Numbered from the stretch's first letter, positions 47,121 to 59,348 are shown. The stretch is 64,000 nucleotides of DNA from Demequina sp. NBRC 110054 (GCF_002090115.1 NZ_BBRK01000004.1:1798001-1862000); one strand, 5' to 3'. The notes: generated by a model from the sequence alone, not told the origin. Program-made: numbers and translations.

Positions 47121-49268
47121 ATGGAACGCGTGAGCGAATCCCCTGACACCACCCACGAGGCCCCGTCCCCTGCGCTGCAGGAGCTCGCGCGTGCGTGCGG
47201 AGTGGCGCTCGACTACACCGCGGCCTCCGGCGAGCACAAGACGAGCTCCGCAGCCGCGATCCGCGCCGTCCTCGCCGCCATGGGCGTCGACGGCTCCGAC
47301 GATGACCGCTGCCTGGCGGCGCTCACGCGGCTCGAGGACCTTCGCTGGGAGCGGATGGTCCCCGCGGTGACGGTGCTGCGCGAGGGCGCGGAGACCGTGA
47401 TCCCGGTCCACGTCCCCCACGGCGAGCCAGCGACCGCGCAGCTCGTGCTCGAGACGGGCGAGCGCTGGGACCTCGAGCAGGTCGACATCTACATCCCGCC
47501 GCGCTCGGTGGGGGAGCGCGAGATCGGCCGCGCCTCGTTCAAGATCCCGGGCAGCCTGCCCCTCGGCTGGCATCGGGTCGAGGGCACCACGACCGGGATC
47601 AAGGGCAAGGGCTGGGTCGTCGTGACGCCGCAGCGCGTCGAGATCCGAGACGACGTGCGGGAGGCTCGTCCCTACGGTCTCCACACGCAGCTGTACTCGA
47701 TCCGGTCGTCGCGCTCATGGGGACTCGGCGACTTCGCCGATCTCGGGGACCTGTGCGCGCTCGCCAAGGTGCGGGCCGGCGCCGACTTCGTGCTGGTCAA
47801 CCCGCTTCACGCGTGCGAGCCAGTGCCTCCGATCTCGAACTCCCCGTACAGCCCGTCGTCCAGGCGCTACCTCAACCCCACCTACATCCGGGTCGAGGAC
47901 ATCCCCGAGGTCGCGTATCTGCCCAGTCAGCGCCGCGCGGTGCTCGAGTGGGAGTCGGAGAAGCCGCGCCGCGCGAACGCCACGGACGAGCTGCTCGACC
48001 GCGACGGCGCGTGGACAGCGAAGAAGGCCGCCTTGGAGCAGGTGTTCGAGGCGTCACGCTCGGTGGGGCGCGACGCGCAGTTCGAGGCCTACTGCCTGCG
48101 CGAGGGACGGGCGCTCGAGGACTTCGCGACGTGGTGCGCGATCGCGGAGGAGTACAGCGGTCAGGCGTGGCCCGAGGCGCTGTCCCACCCGCGCGCCCCC
48201 GAGGTCGCCCAGTGGCGCGAGGAGCACCCCGACCGCATCATGTTCTACGCGTGGCTCCAGTGGATCGCGCAGGAGCAGCTCGCCGGTGCTCAGGCCCGCG
48301 CCCTCGAGTCCGGCATGCGGATCGGGATCATGATGGACCTCGCCGTCGGCGTCCACCCAGAGGGCGCCGACTCATGGGCGCTCCAGACGGTGCTCGCTCG
48401 CGGCGTCGGCATCGGTGCGCCACCTGACGCGTTCAACCAGCTCGGGCAGAACTGGGCGCTGCCGCCGTGGAACCCGCGCGCGATGGAGTCCGCCGCGTAC
48501 CTCCCGTTCCGCGACCTGGTCCGGGCCGCCGTCGCGAATGCCGGCGCGCTCCGCATCGACCACGTGCTCGGGCTGTTCCGCCAGTGGTGGGTGCCGGACG
48601 GCCACCGCGCGGACGACGGGGCCTACGTCTATGTCGACCACGAGGCGCTCATCGGCATCGTCGCGCTCGAGGCGCAGCGCGCGGGCGCGATCGTCATCGG
48701 CGAGGACCTCGGCACCGTCGAGCCGTGGGTCATGGAGTACCTCAACGAGCGAGGCCTGCTGGGCACCGTCGTGCAGCGCTTCGAGTGGCGCGACGGGCAT
48801 CCGCTCGCGCCCGAGGACTACCGCTCGGACGTGCTCGTCGCCGTGACGACGCACGACCATCCGCCGACGGCCGCGTACCTCGCGGGCACCGACCTGGACG
48901 TTCCCGAGGAGCTCGGCCTGCTGGTGGGCGACGTAGAGGAGATGCGGGCGCAGGGACGTCGCGAGGTCGAGGGCCTCACGAGGTACCTCGACGAGCGGGG
49001 CTGGCTGCCGATCGAGCCTGAGGACGAGGACATCCTCGCGGGCATGCACGCGCTCGTGCTCAACTCGCCTGCGCTGCTCAGCGCGATCGCCGTGACCGAC
49101 CTGGTGGGCGAGATGAAGACGCAGAACCAGCCGGGCACGTTCCTCGAGTACCCGAACTGGTGCGTGCCGCTGACCGACTCCAACGGTGAGCCCGTGCTGC
49201 TCGACGACCTGTTCGATCACCCGCGCGTGCGCAGGCTCGTCGCGAAGCTCAAGCACGCGCGCGACTGA
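47121..49268 (+). CDS. malQ: 4-alpha-glucanotransferase (amylomaltase)
   Basis: This 715-residue GH77 enzyme transfers alpha-1,4-glucan segments between maltodextrins, releasing glucose. The catalytic residues are visible: the nucleophile Asp in LRIDHVLGLFRQWW, the acid/base Glu in IVIGEDLGTVEPWV and the third Asp in VTTHDHPPTAAYL. An N-terminal domain of about 180 residues precedes the barrel, as in actinobacterial MalQ. ATG at 47121 lies six bases after GACGAT and may be leaderless; GTG at 47130 with AGGA upstream is an alternative. Confidence 0.95.
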   Translation: MERVSESPDTTHEAPSPALQELARACGVALDYTAASGEHKTSSAAAIRAVLAAMGVDGSDDDRCLAALTRLEDLRWERMVPAVTVLREGAETVIPVHVPHGEPATAQLVLETGERWDLEQVDIYIPPRSVGEREIGRASFKIPGSLPLGWHRVEGTTTGIKGKGWVVVTPQRVEIRDDVREARPYGLHTQLYSIRSSRSWGLGDFADLGDLCALAKVRAGADFVLVNPLHACEPVPPISNSPYSPSSRRYLNPTYIRVEDIPEVAYLPSQRRAVLEWESEKPRRANATDELLDRDGAWTAKKAALEQVFEASRSVGRDAQFEAYCLREGRALEDFATWCAIAEEYSGQAWPEALSHPRAPEVAQWREEHPDRIMFYAWLQWIAQEQLAGAQARALESGMRIGIMMDLAVGVHPEGADSWALQTVLARGVGIGAPPDAFNQLGQNWALPPWNPRAMESAAYLPFRDLVRAAVANAGALRIDHVLGLFRQWWVPDGHRADDGAYVYVDHEALIGIVALEAQRAGAIVIGEDLGTVEPWVMEYLNERGLLGTVVQRFEWRDGHPLAPEDYRSDVLVAVTTHDHPPTAAYLAGTDLDVPEELGLLVGDVEEMRAQGRREVEGLTRYLDERGWLPIEPEDEDILAGMHALVLNSPALLSAIAVTDLVGEMKTQNQPGTFLEYPNWCVPLTDSNGEPVLLDDLFDHPRVRRLVAKLKHARD

Positions 49269-49302
49269 GCCTCCGCGCACGCGCTGCCCGATCGGGCCGA
49301 GG

Positions 49303-49318
49303 CCGGGGCGCGCCCCGG
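49303..49318. terminator. Palindrome between convergent malQ and pepN
   Basis: CCGGGGCGCGCCCCGG is a perfect 16-base palindrome in the 88-base convergent gap. Its loop is minimal, so termination is possible but not certain. Confidence 0.4.
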
Positions 49319-49356
49319 GGCGGTGACGGCCAGGCGCGCCTCTCGGAGATCGAAGC

Positions 49357-51939
<2,583 letters not shown>

Positions 51940-52020
51940 GAGCAGAAGTCTTCCACGCCGCCAGGCGTGCTGCGCGCGACCTCGGACCCCGTCCGACGCA
52001 TGACGAGAGGGGGTAGACGT

Positions 52021-52055
52021 CGCGGGGCCGGGATCGTGACGATCCCGGCCCCGCG
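52021..52055 (-). terminator. Terminator between the two aminopeptidase genes
   Basis: A perfect 15-bp stem (CGCGGGGCCGGGATC at 52021-52035, complement at 52041-52055) encloses a 5-base loop, just after the stop of copy B. This isolates copy B from copy A. Confidence 0.88.
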
Positions 52056-52077
52056 CACAGGTGTGGTGCGAGTGGCG

Positions 52078-54684
52078 TCAGCCCTCGTACGCGGCGTCCG
52101 CCGCCTGGTTCTGGAGTGCACGACGCACGCCGTCATCGCCCTCGCGCACCAGACGCTTGAGCGCGTCGTGCGCATCGGCGTTGTCGGCGAGCCACGCGGC
52201 CGCCTTGTCCTGGAGGTCGGGAACGCGGCCCGCGAGCTCGACCGGGTACAGGCCCTCGATGAGGTTGGTCGCCATCTCGTTGGTCTTGTCCGCGTAGATG
52301 CGGCGGAGCATCGCGAAGTACGGGTCCACGAACGGCTCAAGGAGGGCCGTGTCGTGCGTCCTCGAGAAGCCGCCGGTCGCCGCGAACTGCAGCGCGTTCG
52401 GCATGTCCTCGCCCTCGGGGGCGTTCACGAGCGCGTCCCACGTGGCCTGCTTCGACTCGGGAGTCGCGATCGCGGCGCGTGCGGTCGCGGCGCGACGCTG
52501 ACCCGAGGCGGTCGCGTCCTTCGTGAGCTGCAGCTCGATCGCGACCTCTCCCACGCGACCGCCAGCGGCGAGCGCGATGAGCAGGTCCCACGTGAGGTCG
52601 GCGTCGAGGGGCAGGCCCTCGAGCTGGACCTTGCCGTCGATGATCGCCTGCAGTGTGTCGAGCTGCACGCCCGTCGAGGCGAGAGACGCGAACGCGCGGA
52701 CGAACTGGAGCTGGTTGTCGGAGCCGGGCTCGGCTGCGAGCGCGAGCGACCACAGCGTGCCCGCGGCGCTCGCGGTCGCCGCCTCCGACTCGGACGGCGT
52801 CGTGTAGAGCGACAGCGCGGTGTCGAGCTGGCGCAGGAGCGACAGGACGACGGTCGACTGGTCCTCGGTCGCGATGCACCCGAGGACCAGGTCCACGAAC
52901 TGGCGCGCGGGCATCTCTCCGTCGCGGGTCATGTCCCACGCGGCGGAGAGCACCATCGAGCGAGGCATCGCGTCGGCGAACGCTCCCACGTGCTGCACGG
53001 CGGTCGCGAGCGAGACCTCGTCGAGCCGCACCTTCGCGTAGGCGAGGTCGCCGTCGTTGACGAGCACGAGCGCGGGCCGCCTGACGCCGACCATCTCGGG
53101 GATCTCGGTGCGGGCGCCGTCGATGTCGACCTCGGCCTGCACCGAGCGCTTGAGCGCGGTCCGTCCGTCGTCCCCGACGACGACGTCGTACCCGGCGATG
53201 CCGATCCGGTGCGGACGCTGGGTGGGCCACTCGGCCGGCACCTCCTGGACGATCGAGAACGCGGCGATGTCGCCGTTGCTGTCCTCCTCGATCACGGGGC
53301 GCAGCGTCGTGACGCCGGCCTTCTGGAGCCACACGTCGGACCACGCCGCGAGGTCGCGGCCCGAGGCGGCCTCGAGCTCGACGAGCAGGTCCATGAGCAC
53401 CGCGTTGGAGTGGTGGTGCTTGCGGAAGTACTCCTGGACGCCCGCGAAGAACTCGTCCTGGCCCACGTACGCGACCAGCTGGCGCAGCACCGAGGCGCCC
53501 TTCGCGTACGTGATGCCGTCGAAGTTGACCTCGACGTCCTCGAGGTCCTTGATCTCGGCCATGATCGGGTGCGTCGACGGCAGCTGGTCCTGGCGGTACG
53601 CCCAGGACTTCTCAAGCGAGTTGAAGGTCACCCACGCGTCGGAGTACTGGGTCGCCTCGGCGGCGCACAGCGTCGACATGAACTCGGCGAACGACTCGTT
53701 GAGCCACAGGTCGTTCCACCACTTCATGGTGACGAGGTCGCCGAACCACATGTGCGCGAGCTCGTGCAGCACCGTGATCGTGCGGCGCTCGATGCGCGCC
53801 TGCGCGGTCTTGGAGCGGAACACGTAGTCCTCGAGGAACGTGACGCAGCCCGCGTTCTCCATCGCGCCCGCGTTGAACTCGGGCACGAAGATCTGGTCGT
53901 ACTTCTCGAACGGGTAGTCCATCTGGAACTTCTCCTCGTAGAACGAGAAGCCCTTCTGGGTGTCGTCCAGGATCACGTCGGCGTCCAGGAACTCCGCGAG
54001 AGCCTTGCGGCAGTACACGTTCGCGCTGAGGGTGCCCTTGTTCGACTCCACCGAGCCCTGGACCTCGTGGTACGGGCCGGCGACGATCGCGGTGACGTAG
54101 CAGGGGATGCGCGTGGTGGGGGAGAACGACCAGCGCGCGACGCCGCGCTCGACGCCCGCGTTCAGGACGGTGCCCTCGACGGGCTTCTTCGTGGACGGCG
54201 AGTTCGACAGCACGTGCCAGTGGTCGGGCGCGGTCACCGTGAAGGTGAACGAGGCCTTGAGGTCGGGCTGCTCGAACACCGCGAAGACGCGGCGTGTGTC
54301 GGCGACCTCGAACTGCGAGTACAGGTAGACCTCGCCGTCCTCGGGATCGACGAAGCGGTGCAGGCCCTCGCCGGTGTTCATGTAGGCGCAGTCGGCGACG
54401 ACGGTGAGCTCGTTCTCGGCCGCGAGGTCCGGAAGCGCGATGCGGCTGTCGGCGAAGTGCTCGGCGGGGTCCAGCTGCTGGCCGTTGAGCGTGATGCTCA
54501 GCACGGCGGGCGCGATGAGATCGATGAAGGTGGACTCTCCGGGGGTCGCGGCGAAGCGGACGGTCGACGTCGACCGGAACGTGCGCTCGCTCGTCGTCAG
54601 ATCGAGCTCGACCTCGTAGCTGTCGGAGGTGATGATGGCGGCGCGGGCCTCGGCCTCGGCGCGCGTGAGGTTGGTACCTGGCAT
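52078..54684 (-). CDS. pepN: Aminopeptidase N (M1 family), copy B
   Basis: This 868-residue paralogue has GAMENAG and the zinc site HELAH at residues 307-311, followed by WLNESFAEF, so it should be active. It starts MPGTNLTRAEAEARAAI, like copy A (MPGLNLTKIEAAARAAV), but the bodies have diverged clearly and are not a recent duplication. Different residues around GAMEN and in the C-terminal domain suggest a different peptide preference. The ATG lies six bases after CAGAAT (54696 to 54691), a possible leaderless -10 box. Confidence 0.94.
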   Translation of the reverse strand: MPGTNLTRAEAEARAAIITSDSYEVELDLTTSERTFRSTSTVRFAATPGESTFIDLIAPAVLSITLNGQQLDPAEHFADSRIALPDLAAENELTVVADCAYMNTGEGLHRFVDPEDGEVYLYSQFEVADTRRVFAVFEQPDLKASFTFTVTAPDHWHVLSNSPSTKKPVEGTVLNAGVERGVARWSFSPTTRIPCYVTAIVAGPYHEVQGSVESNKGTLSANVYCRKALAEFLDADVILDDTQKGFSFYEEKFQMDYPFEKYDQIFVPEFNAGAMENAGCVTFLEDYVFRSKTAQARIERRTITVLHELAHMWFGDLVTMKWWNDLWLNESFAEFMSTLCAAEATQYSDAWVTFNSLEKSWAYRQDQLPSTHPIMAEIKDLEDVEVNFDGITYAKGASVLRQLVAYVGQDEFFAGVQEYFRKHHHSNAVLMDLLVELEAASGRDLAAWSDVWLQKAGVTTLRPVIEEDSNGDIAAFSIVQEVPAEWPTQRPHRIGIAGYDVVVGDDGRTALKRSVQAEVDIDGARTEIPEMVGVRRPALVLVNDGDLAYAKVRLDEVSLATAVQHVGAFADAMPRSMVLSAAWDMTRDGEMPARQFVDLVLGCIATEDQSTVVLSLLRQLDTALSLYTTPSESEAATASAAGTLWSLALAAEPGSDNQLQFVRAFASLASTGVQLDTLQAIIDGKVQLEGLPLDADLTWDLLIALAAGGRVGEVAIELQLTKDATASGQRRAATARAAIATPESKQATWDALVNAPEGEDMPNALQFAATGGFSRTHDTALLEPFVDPYFAMLRRIYADKTNEMATNLIEGLYPVELAGRVPDLQDKAAAWLADNADAHDALKRLVREGDDGVRRALQNQAADAAYEG

Positions 54685-54690
54685 AGGCGG

Positions 54691-54696
54691 ATTCTG
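54691..54696 (-). promoter_or_regulatory. Candidate leaderless -10 box for aminopeptidase copy B
   Basis: CAGAAT on the minus strand lies six bases before the ATG at 54684. It departs from TANNNT at the first base. Confidence 0.3.
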
Positions 54697-54839
54697 TCAC
54701 GCCCGGGTGACGTGCGAGTGATCGCTCGTCCACCTTGCTCGACTACCTCGCGAGGTGGGCCCGCGCGAGGGGCGGGCGTAGGGTGGCGAGAGGGGATGTC
54801 GCGGGGGACATCATCGAAGATCTGCCTGGAGGTTCCGTC

Positions 54840-56165
54840 ATGTCCGATGCCGCGGCCTGGCGTGTCGACACGCCGGTCGGACCGGTGCTCGCGCACCGCG
54901 AAGGGGACGTGTGGCGCGCGCGGGGCATCCCGTACGCCGCGGCCGAGCGGTTCGAGCGGCCCGGCCCCGTGAGGCCGTGGAGGAAGCCTCTGGACGCCTC
55001 GTCCCCGTGCCCGGTGAGCCCTCAGCCCCCCGACGGCGTGACCGTGGCCATCAGCCCCGACTACACGGAGCGGCTCGGCATCGACGAGCGCTGCCAGCGC
55101 GTGTCGGTGACGTGGCCGGACGATGCGGGGGACGAGCAGCTGCCCGTCGTCGTGTGGGTCCACGGCGGCAGCTTCCTGTCGGGCGGCGGAGATCTCGACG
55201 GCTACGACCCCGCGCTGCTGGTGCGCGAGCAGCGGGTCGTGTTCGTCGCCGTCACGTATCGGCTCGGGATCCTCGGCTGGTTCGGCGACGGCACCGTCGC
55301 GCCGCCGAACCTCGGTCTGCTGGACGTCCTCGAGGCGCTCCGCTGGGTGCGTGCATGCGCGAGCAGCTTCGGCGGCGACCCGACCCGCGTCACGGTGATG
55401 GGGCAGTCCGCGGGCGGAGACGCGATCGCCGCGCTCATGGCGGTGCCCGAGGCGAGGGGGCTCTTCCGGCGCGCGATCATCCAGTCGGCGCCGCTCGGCA
55501 TCGACGGCGGACGCGAGGGCCTCCAGCGCACGATGCTCGCGGCCGCGCAAGGGGTGGGCCGCGAGACGGGCCTCGACGAGATCTACTCCGCGCAGGCCGA
55601 CGTCTACCGGGCCTCCAAGCGACACGGGCTCAAGGGGTTGATGCCCTTCGCTCCGCGGTGGGGCAGTCACCCCCTGCCGCCCGAGTCCGACCGCGCGGCG
55701 GAGACGGCCAGATCGAGCGACATCGACCTGCTCGTGGGCCACCTTTCGGCGGAGGGCATCGTGGTCGGGGCCGCGGTCCCGCAGCTCGGCCGCGCCTTCC
55801 GGTCACGGGTCGTCGGCGGCGCCGCGCAGCGCGCGATCGCCGGACCGCTGCAGGCGGTCGTGTACGAGCGTCCTGCGCGCCGCTTGGTCGACGCCCACCG
55901 CGACGCCGGCGGCAGGGCCGTGCGCTACGTGCTCGGGTGGAATGCCACGGGCTCGCCCATCGCCGACGGCCACGGCATGGACATCCCGGTGCTCCTCGGC
56001 GACCCTGAGGCGTGGACGCGGGCGCCTGCGCTCAAGGGGGAGAGTCCCGACAGGATCCGGCGCGTGGGCGCTGCGGTGAGGCAGGTGTGGGGCGACTTCG
56101 TGCGCACCGGTGAGGTCGCGCCGGCCTCGGCGGCGGCCGCCTCGGAGTGGCTTCGACTGAGCTGA
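54840..56165 (+). CDS. Carboxylesterase, type B
   Basis: This 441-residue alpha/beta-hydrolase has the oxyanion-hole motif VVVWVHGGSFLSGGG (about 100-114), the nucleophile elbow GQSAGGDAIAALM with Ser near residue 189, and a type B layout. The usual EDCLYLNV segment is altered here (DERCQRVSVTWP). No signal peptide is present, so it is probably cytoplasmic. The acid and His of the triad cannot be placed with certainty. GGAGG lies eight bases before the ATG. Confidence 0.85.
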   Translation: MSDAAAWRVDTPVGPVLAHREGDVWRARGIPYAAAERFERPGPVRPWRKPLDASSPCPVSPQPPDGVTVAISPDYTERLGIDERCQRVSVTWPDDAGDEQLPVVVWVHGGSFLSGGGDLDGYDPALLVREQRVVFVAVTYRLGILGWFGDGTVAPPNLGLLDVLEALRWVRACASSFGGDPTRVTVMGQSAGGDAIAALMAVPEARGLFRRAIIQSAPLGIDGGREGLQRTMLAAAQGVGRETGLDEIYSAQADVYRASKRHGLKGLMPFAPRWGSHPLPPESDRAAETARSSDIDLLVGHLSAEGIVVGAAVPQLGRAFRSRVVGGAAQRAIAGPLQAVVYERPARRLVDAHRDAGGRAVRYVLGWNATGSPIADGHGMDIPVLLGDPEAWTRAPALKGESPDRIRRVGAAVRQVWGDFVRTGEVAPASAAAASEWLRLS

Positions 56166-56228
56166 GAAGCCCGCGAGTGGCACCGCTTCGGTCGGTGGGG
56201 TCGAGCCGCGATGCGTGAGCCCCGGGTG

Positions 56229-56793
56229 TCAGTCGGTGGGGTCGAGTCGGCGGGCGTGCTTCTCGGCGTACATCTCGTGGTCGGCGTGGGTGAGCATGTC
56301 GTCGAGGGTGTGCGGGTCGTGCGGGGAGGCGGTGTCGAGGCCGATGCTGGCGGAGACCTGGGCGGGGCCGTCGCTGAGGGTGAAGTCGTCGTCGAACGCG
56401 GAGCGGATGCGTGCGGTGAGCGTCGTGGCGGTGGCCTGGGGGTCTCCTTCGACGACGACGATGAACTCGTCGCCTCCGAGTCTGCCGACGAGGTCGCCGC
56501 GGTCCTCGCGGACCAGGCCTGCCAGGCGGTGCGCGACGGCGGTGAGGAGCTCGTCGCCGATCGCGTGGCCGCGGGTGTCGTTGATGGGCTTGAAGTCGTC
56601 GAGGTCGATGAACCACACCGTGGCGCCGGCGGCGGTGCTGCGGGCGACGCGGTCGAGCAGTGACTCGAGGTGGCGCTCGACGGCGCGGCGGTTCGGAAGC
56701 CCGGTGAGGGTGTCGTGGTCGGCGAGGACGCGCAGCTGCGACTCCGCGGCACGATGCGCCCCGGCCAGCTGGCTCACGCGCGCGAGAACCATG
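56229..56793. repeat. 565-base duplicated GGDEF tract, copy 1
   Basis: This tract reads as identical base for base to 57876-58440 when the two are compared by eye. It covers the stop codon, the complete GGDEF domain and the last codons of the final membrane helix. Flanking bases on both sides differ. Confidence 0.9.
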
Positions 56794-57701
56794 GCGATGA
56801 GGACGATCGTCGTGACCGCTCCTGCGAGCCAGCTCACGTAGCCGCCCGCGAGATGCCGCACCACCGCGATCAGCGGGGTGAGGATCATCGCGGCCCCGAG
56901 CACCACGATGCGCCTCGATGTGAGACGGCTGGGATGTGGGGGAGCGAGGACGAACGCGTCGGGCCCTGCGGGGTGGGCCATCGCCCCCCACGCGAAGGAG
57001 AAGGCGAGCGGCCACAGCGCGCCCGTCCACCACGGGCCGACGCCGGTGATGGGATCGGCGAACATCGCGCCGAGGGCGTTGCCTCCGACGGTGACGATCA
57101 GCGCCGCCGCCATGTAGCGGAACACCGGACGTGCGTGGCGCGGCAGTCCTCCGTTGACCTCGAGACCGATCAGCACCCCGATGGATCCGCTCAGCATGAT
57201 GACGACGACAAAGATGTAAGCGTGCTGGGCGACGTCAGCACCAAGCGCGTGCAGTGCGGGGGCGAGCACGGACTGCCACAGCACCGACGCCGCCGCGATC
57301 GCGAGTGTGCTCGCGTCGAGCATGCCGCCGCTGTCGTTGCGGGCCGACCTGCCGACTACCGTGAACGCGGCGATCAGCAGGAACACGTAGGCGATCCCGA
57401 GCAGAGCCTGCCAGACCGCGTGGGTCGAGGACTCCTCCAGCCCCAGCGCGAAGGTCGTGAGCCACAGCGTCGCGGCGCTGTTGAGCGTCAGGAATCCCAC
57501 GAGCAGGAGGCCATAGACGAGGCGGACGAAGCCGGTGGTGCGGCTGACCTGGTGGAGCGCGGTTGCGGTGACCAGGAGGCTCAGGGCCAGGACCGTGCTC
57601 GACCGCACCACGGCGCTGCCCAGGCAGTAGGTGACGAAGGAACCCGTCGCGAGCACAGCGACGATCGCCGCGATGCGGCTGCGCGTGCCGTTGAGATCCA
57701 T
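56229..57701 (-). CDS. Multi-TM diguanylate cyclase A (GGDEF protein)
   Basis: The protein has 490 residues: about ten hydrophobic helices (residues ~10-320) and a C-terminal GGDEF domain (about 330-485). The domain has DTLTGLPNRRAVERHL, FIDLDDFKPINDTRGHAIGDELL and the active-site RLGGDEF. It should make cyclic di-GMP from two GTP. The usual inhibitory RxxD site before GGDEF is replaced by DRGD. The N-terminal part may sense a membrane-linked signal; I do not recognise its family. The ATG at 57701 has GTGAGGA upstream. It is the last gene of a four-gene minus-strand array. Confidence 0.88.
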   Translation of the reverse strand: MDLNGTRSRIAAIVAVLATGSFVTYCLGSAVVRSSTVLALSLLVTATALHQVSRTTGFVRLVYGLLLVGFLTLNSAATLWLTTFALGLEESSTHAVWQALLGIAYVFLLIAAFTVVGRSARNDSGGMLDASTLAIAAASVLWQSVLAPALHALGADVAQHAYIFVVVIMLSGSIGVLIGLEVNGGLPRHARPVFRYMAAALIVTVGGNALGAMFADPITGVGPWWTGALWPLAFSFAWGAMAHPAGPDAFVLAPPHPSRLTSRRIVVLGAAMILTPLIAVVRHLAGGYVSWLAGAVTTIVLIAMVLARVSQLAGAHRAAESQLRVLADHDTLTGLPNRRAVERHLESLLDRVARSTAAGATVWFIDLDDFKPINDTRGHAIGDELLTAVAHRLAGLVREDRGDLVGRLGGDEFIVVVEGDPQATATTLTARIRSAFDDDFTLSDGPAQVSASIGLDTASPHDPHTLDDMLTHADHEMYAEKHARRLDPTD

Positions 57702-57875
57702 GTCCTCACCATCGGTCGCGGCGTCGTCGGGTGAGGATTTCGCGCCTCCGCGACCCTGCCCTGTGCGCGACCCCACACGAGCGGGTCTGCGTCGTTTCGC
57801 TGCACCCGGTGTCGCGACGCTATCACGGGCCCCGTGCGGCGGTGTCGTCGAGCTTCTGTGCGTGGGGCACGCGCC

Positions 57876-58440
57876 TCAGTCGGTGGGGTCGAGTCGGCGG
57901 GCGTGCTTCTCGGCGTACATCTCGTGGTCGGCGTGGGTGAGCATGTCGTCGAGGGTGTGCGGGTCGTGCGGGGAGGCGGTGTCGAGGCCGATGCTGGCGG
58001 AGACCTGGGCGGGGCCGTCGCTGAGGGTGAAGTCGTCGTCGAACGCGGAGCGGATGCGTGCGGTGAGCGTCGTGGCGGTGGCCTGGGGGTCTCCTTCGAC
58101 GACGACGATGAACTCGTCGCCTCCGAGTCTGCCGACGAGGTCGCCGCGGTCCTCGCGGACCAGGCCTGCCAGGCGGTGCGCGACGGCGGTGAGGAGCTCG
58201 TCGCCGATCGCGTGGCCGCGGGTGTCGTTGATGGGCTTGAAGTCGTCGAGGTCGATGAACCACACCGTGGCGCCGGCGGCGGTGCTGCGGGCGACGCGGT
58301 CGAGCAGTGACTCGAGGTGGCGCTCGACGGCGCGGCGGTTCGGAAGCCCGGTGAGGGTGTCGTGGTCGGCGAGGACGCGCAGCTGCGACTCCGCGGCACG
58401 ATGCGCCCCGGCCAGCTGGCTCACGCGCGCGAGAACCATG
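57876..58440. repeat. 565-base duplicated GGDEF tract, copy 2
   Basis: This is the second copy, offset 1647 bases from the first and in the same orientation. It begins at the stop codon of protein B and ends where the last membrane helix meets the output domain. Confidence 0.9.
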
Positions 58441-59348
58441 AGCACCAGTGCCGTCGTCGCGGCCGCCGAGGTCGGCCAACCGACGAAGCCCCCGGAGAGG
58501 TCGCGGGCGATCGCGATCGCAGGTGACGCGATCAGCGCGATGCCGAGCACCAGGATCCGTCGCGAGGTGAGGCGGCTCGGATGGGGGCGGCCCACCGCGA
58601 AGGCGTCGGGCCCAGCAGGGTGCGTGATCGCCCCCCACGCGGCGGAATAGGCGAGCACCCACATCGCTCCCGCCCACCAGGGGGCGGCATCGGTGACCGG
58701 GTCGGCGAGGGTCGCGCCCGCGACGTTGCCCGCCACAGTGAACAGGAGCGCGACCGTCATGTAGCCGTACACCGGCCGCGCAGCCTGCGGCATGCCACCG
58801 TTGAGCTTGAGGCCGATCACCGCGCCGACAGATCCGCTCAGCGCGATCACCACGAGGAAGAGATATCCGCGCTGCAGGTAGGTCGCGTCGACGCGCTCCA
58901 TCGCCGGCGCGATGAGGGACTGCCACAGCGCGGAGGCTGCCGCGACCGCAAGGGTCGAGGCGTCGAGGATCTCGCCGAGATCCTGCTTCGCCGAGCGCCC
59001 GATCATGAGGAGGGCCGCGGTCAGGATGAGCAGGTACGAGATTCCGAGCAGCGCCTGCCACGCGCCGCGTATCGAGGACTCCTCCATGCCGAGCACGACC
59101 GTCGTCAGCCTGAGCGACACTGCGGCGTTCAATACGATGAAGCCGGCGAGCATGAAGCCGTAGACGCGGCGCGCGTGGCCGTGGACGCGCCCTACACGGC
59201 GCATGCCGGTCGCGGTGACCGCGAGGCTCATGGCCACGACGATGCCTGCACGGACGACCTCGCCGCCGAGCATGTACACGGTGAGGGAGACGGCGGACAG
59301 GGCGAGCACACCGAGGAGCACCTGCGCCCGCGTCCAGTCCATCGTCAT
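57876..59348 (-). CDS. Multi-TM diguanylate cyclase B (GGDEF protein)
   Basis: This 490-residue protein is the same length as A and has a C-terminal 188-residue output part that reads as identical to A at DNA level. The ten-helix N-terminal part is only moderately similar to A. The active-site RLGGDEF is intact and the inhibitory-site position reads DRGD. The start at 59348 has GGTGAGGG upstream, and the 14 or so bases before the start resemble those before A (CCGATGGTGAGG). Identical outputs joined to different sensor parts suggest that the two proteins receive different signals but make cyclic di-GMP in the same way. Confidence 0.88.
   Translation of the reverse strand: MTMDWTRAQVLLGVLALSAVSLTVYMLGGEVVRAGIVVAMSLAVTATGMRRVGRVHGHARRVYGFMLAGFIVLNAAVSLRLTTVVLGMEESSIRGAWQALLGISYLLILTAALLMIGRSAKQDLGEILDASTLAVAAASALWQSLIAPAMERVDATYLQRGYLFLVVIALSGSVGAVIGLKLNGGMPQAARPVYGYMTVALLFTVAGNVAGATLADPVTDAAPWWAGAMWVLAYSAAWGAITHPAGPDAFAVGRPHPSRLTSRRILVLGIALIASPAIAIARDLSGGFVGWPTSAAATTALVLMVLARVSQLAGAHRAAESQLRVLADHDTLTGLPNRRAVERHLESLLDRVARSTAAGATVWFIDLDDFKPINDTRGHAIGDELLTAVAHRLAGLVREDRGDLVGRLGGDEFIVVVEGDPQATATTLTARIRSAFDDDFTLSDGPAQVSASIGLDTASPHDPHTLDDMLTHADHEMYAEKHARRLDPTD

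Noticed and set aside
56229..58440. The 565-base repeat as a transposon or insertion sequence
   Set aside because: It has no terminal inverted repeats, target duplications or transposase, and its borders follow a coding domain.
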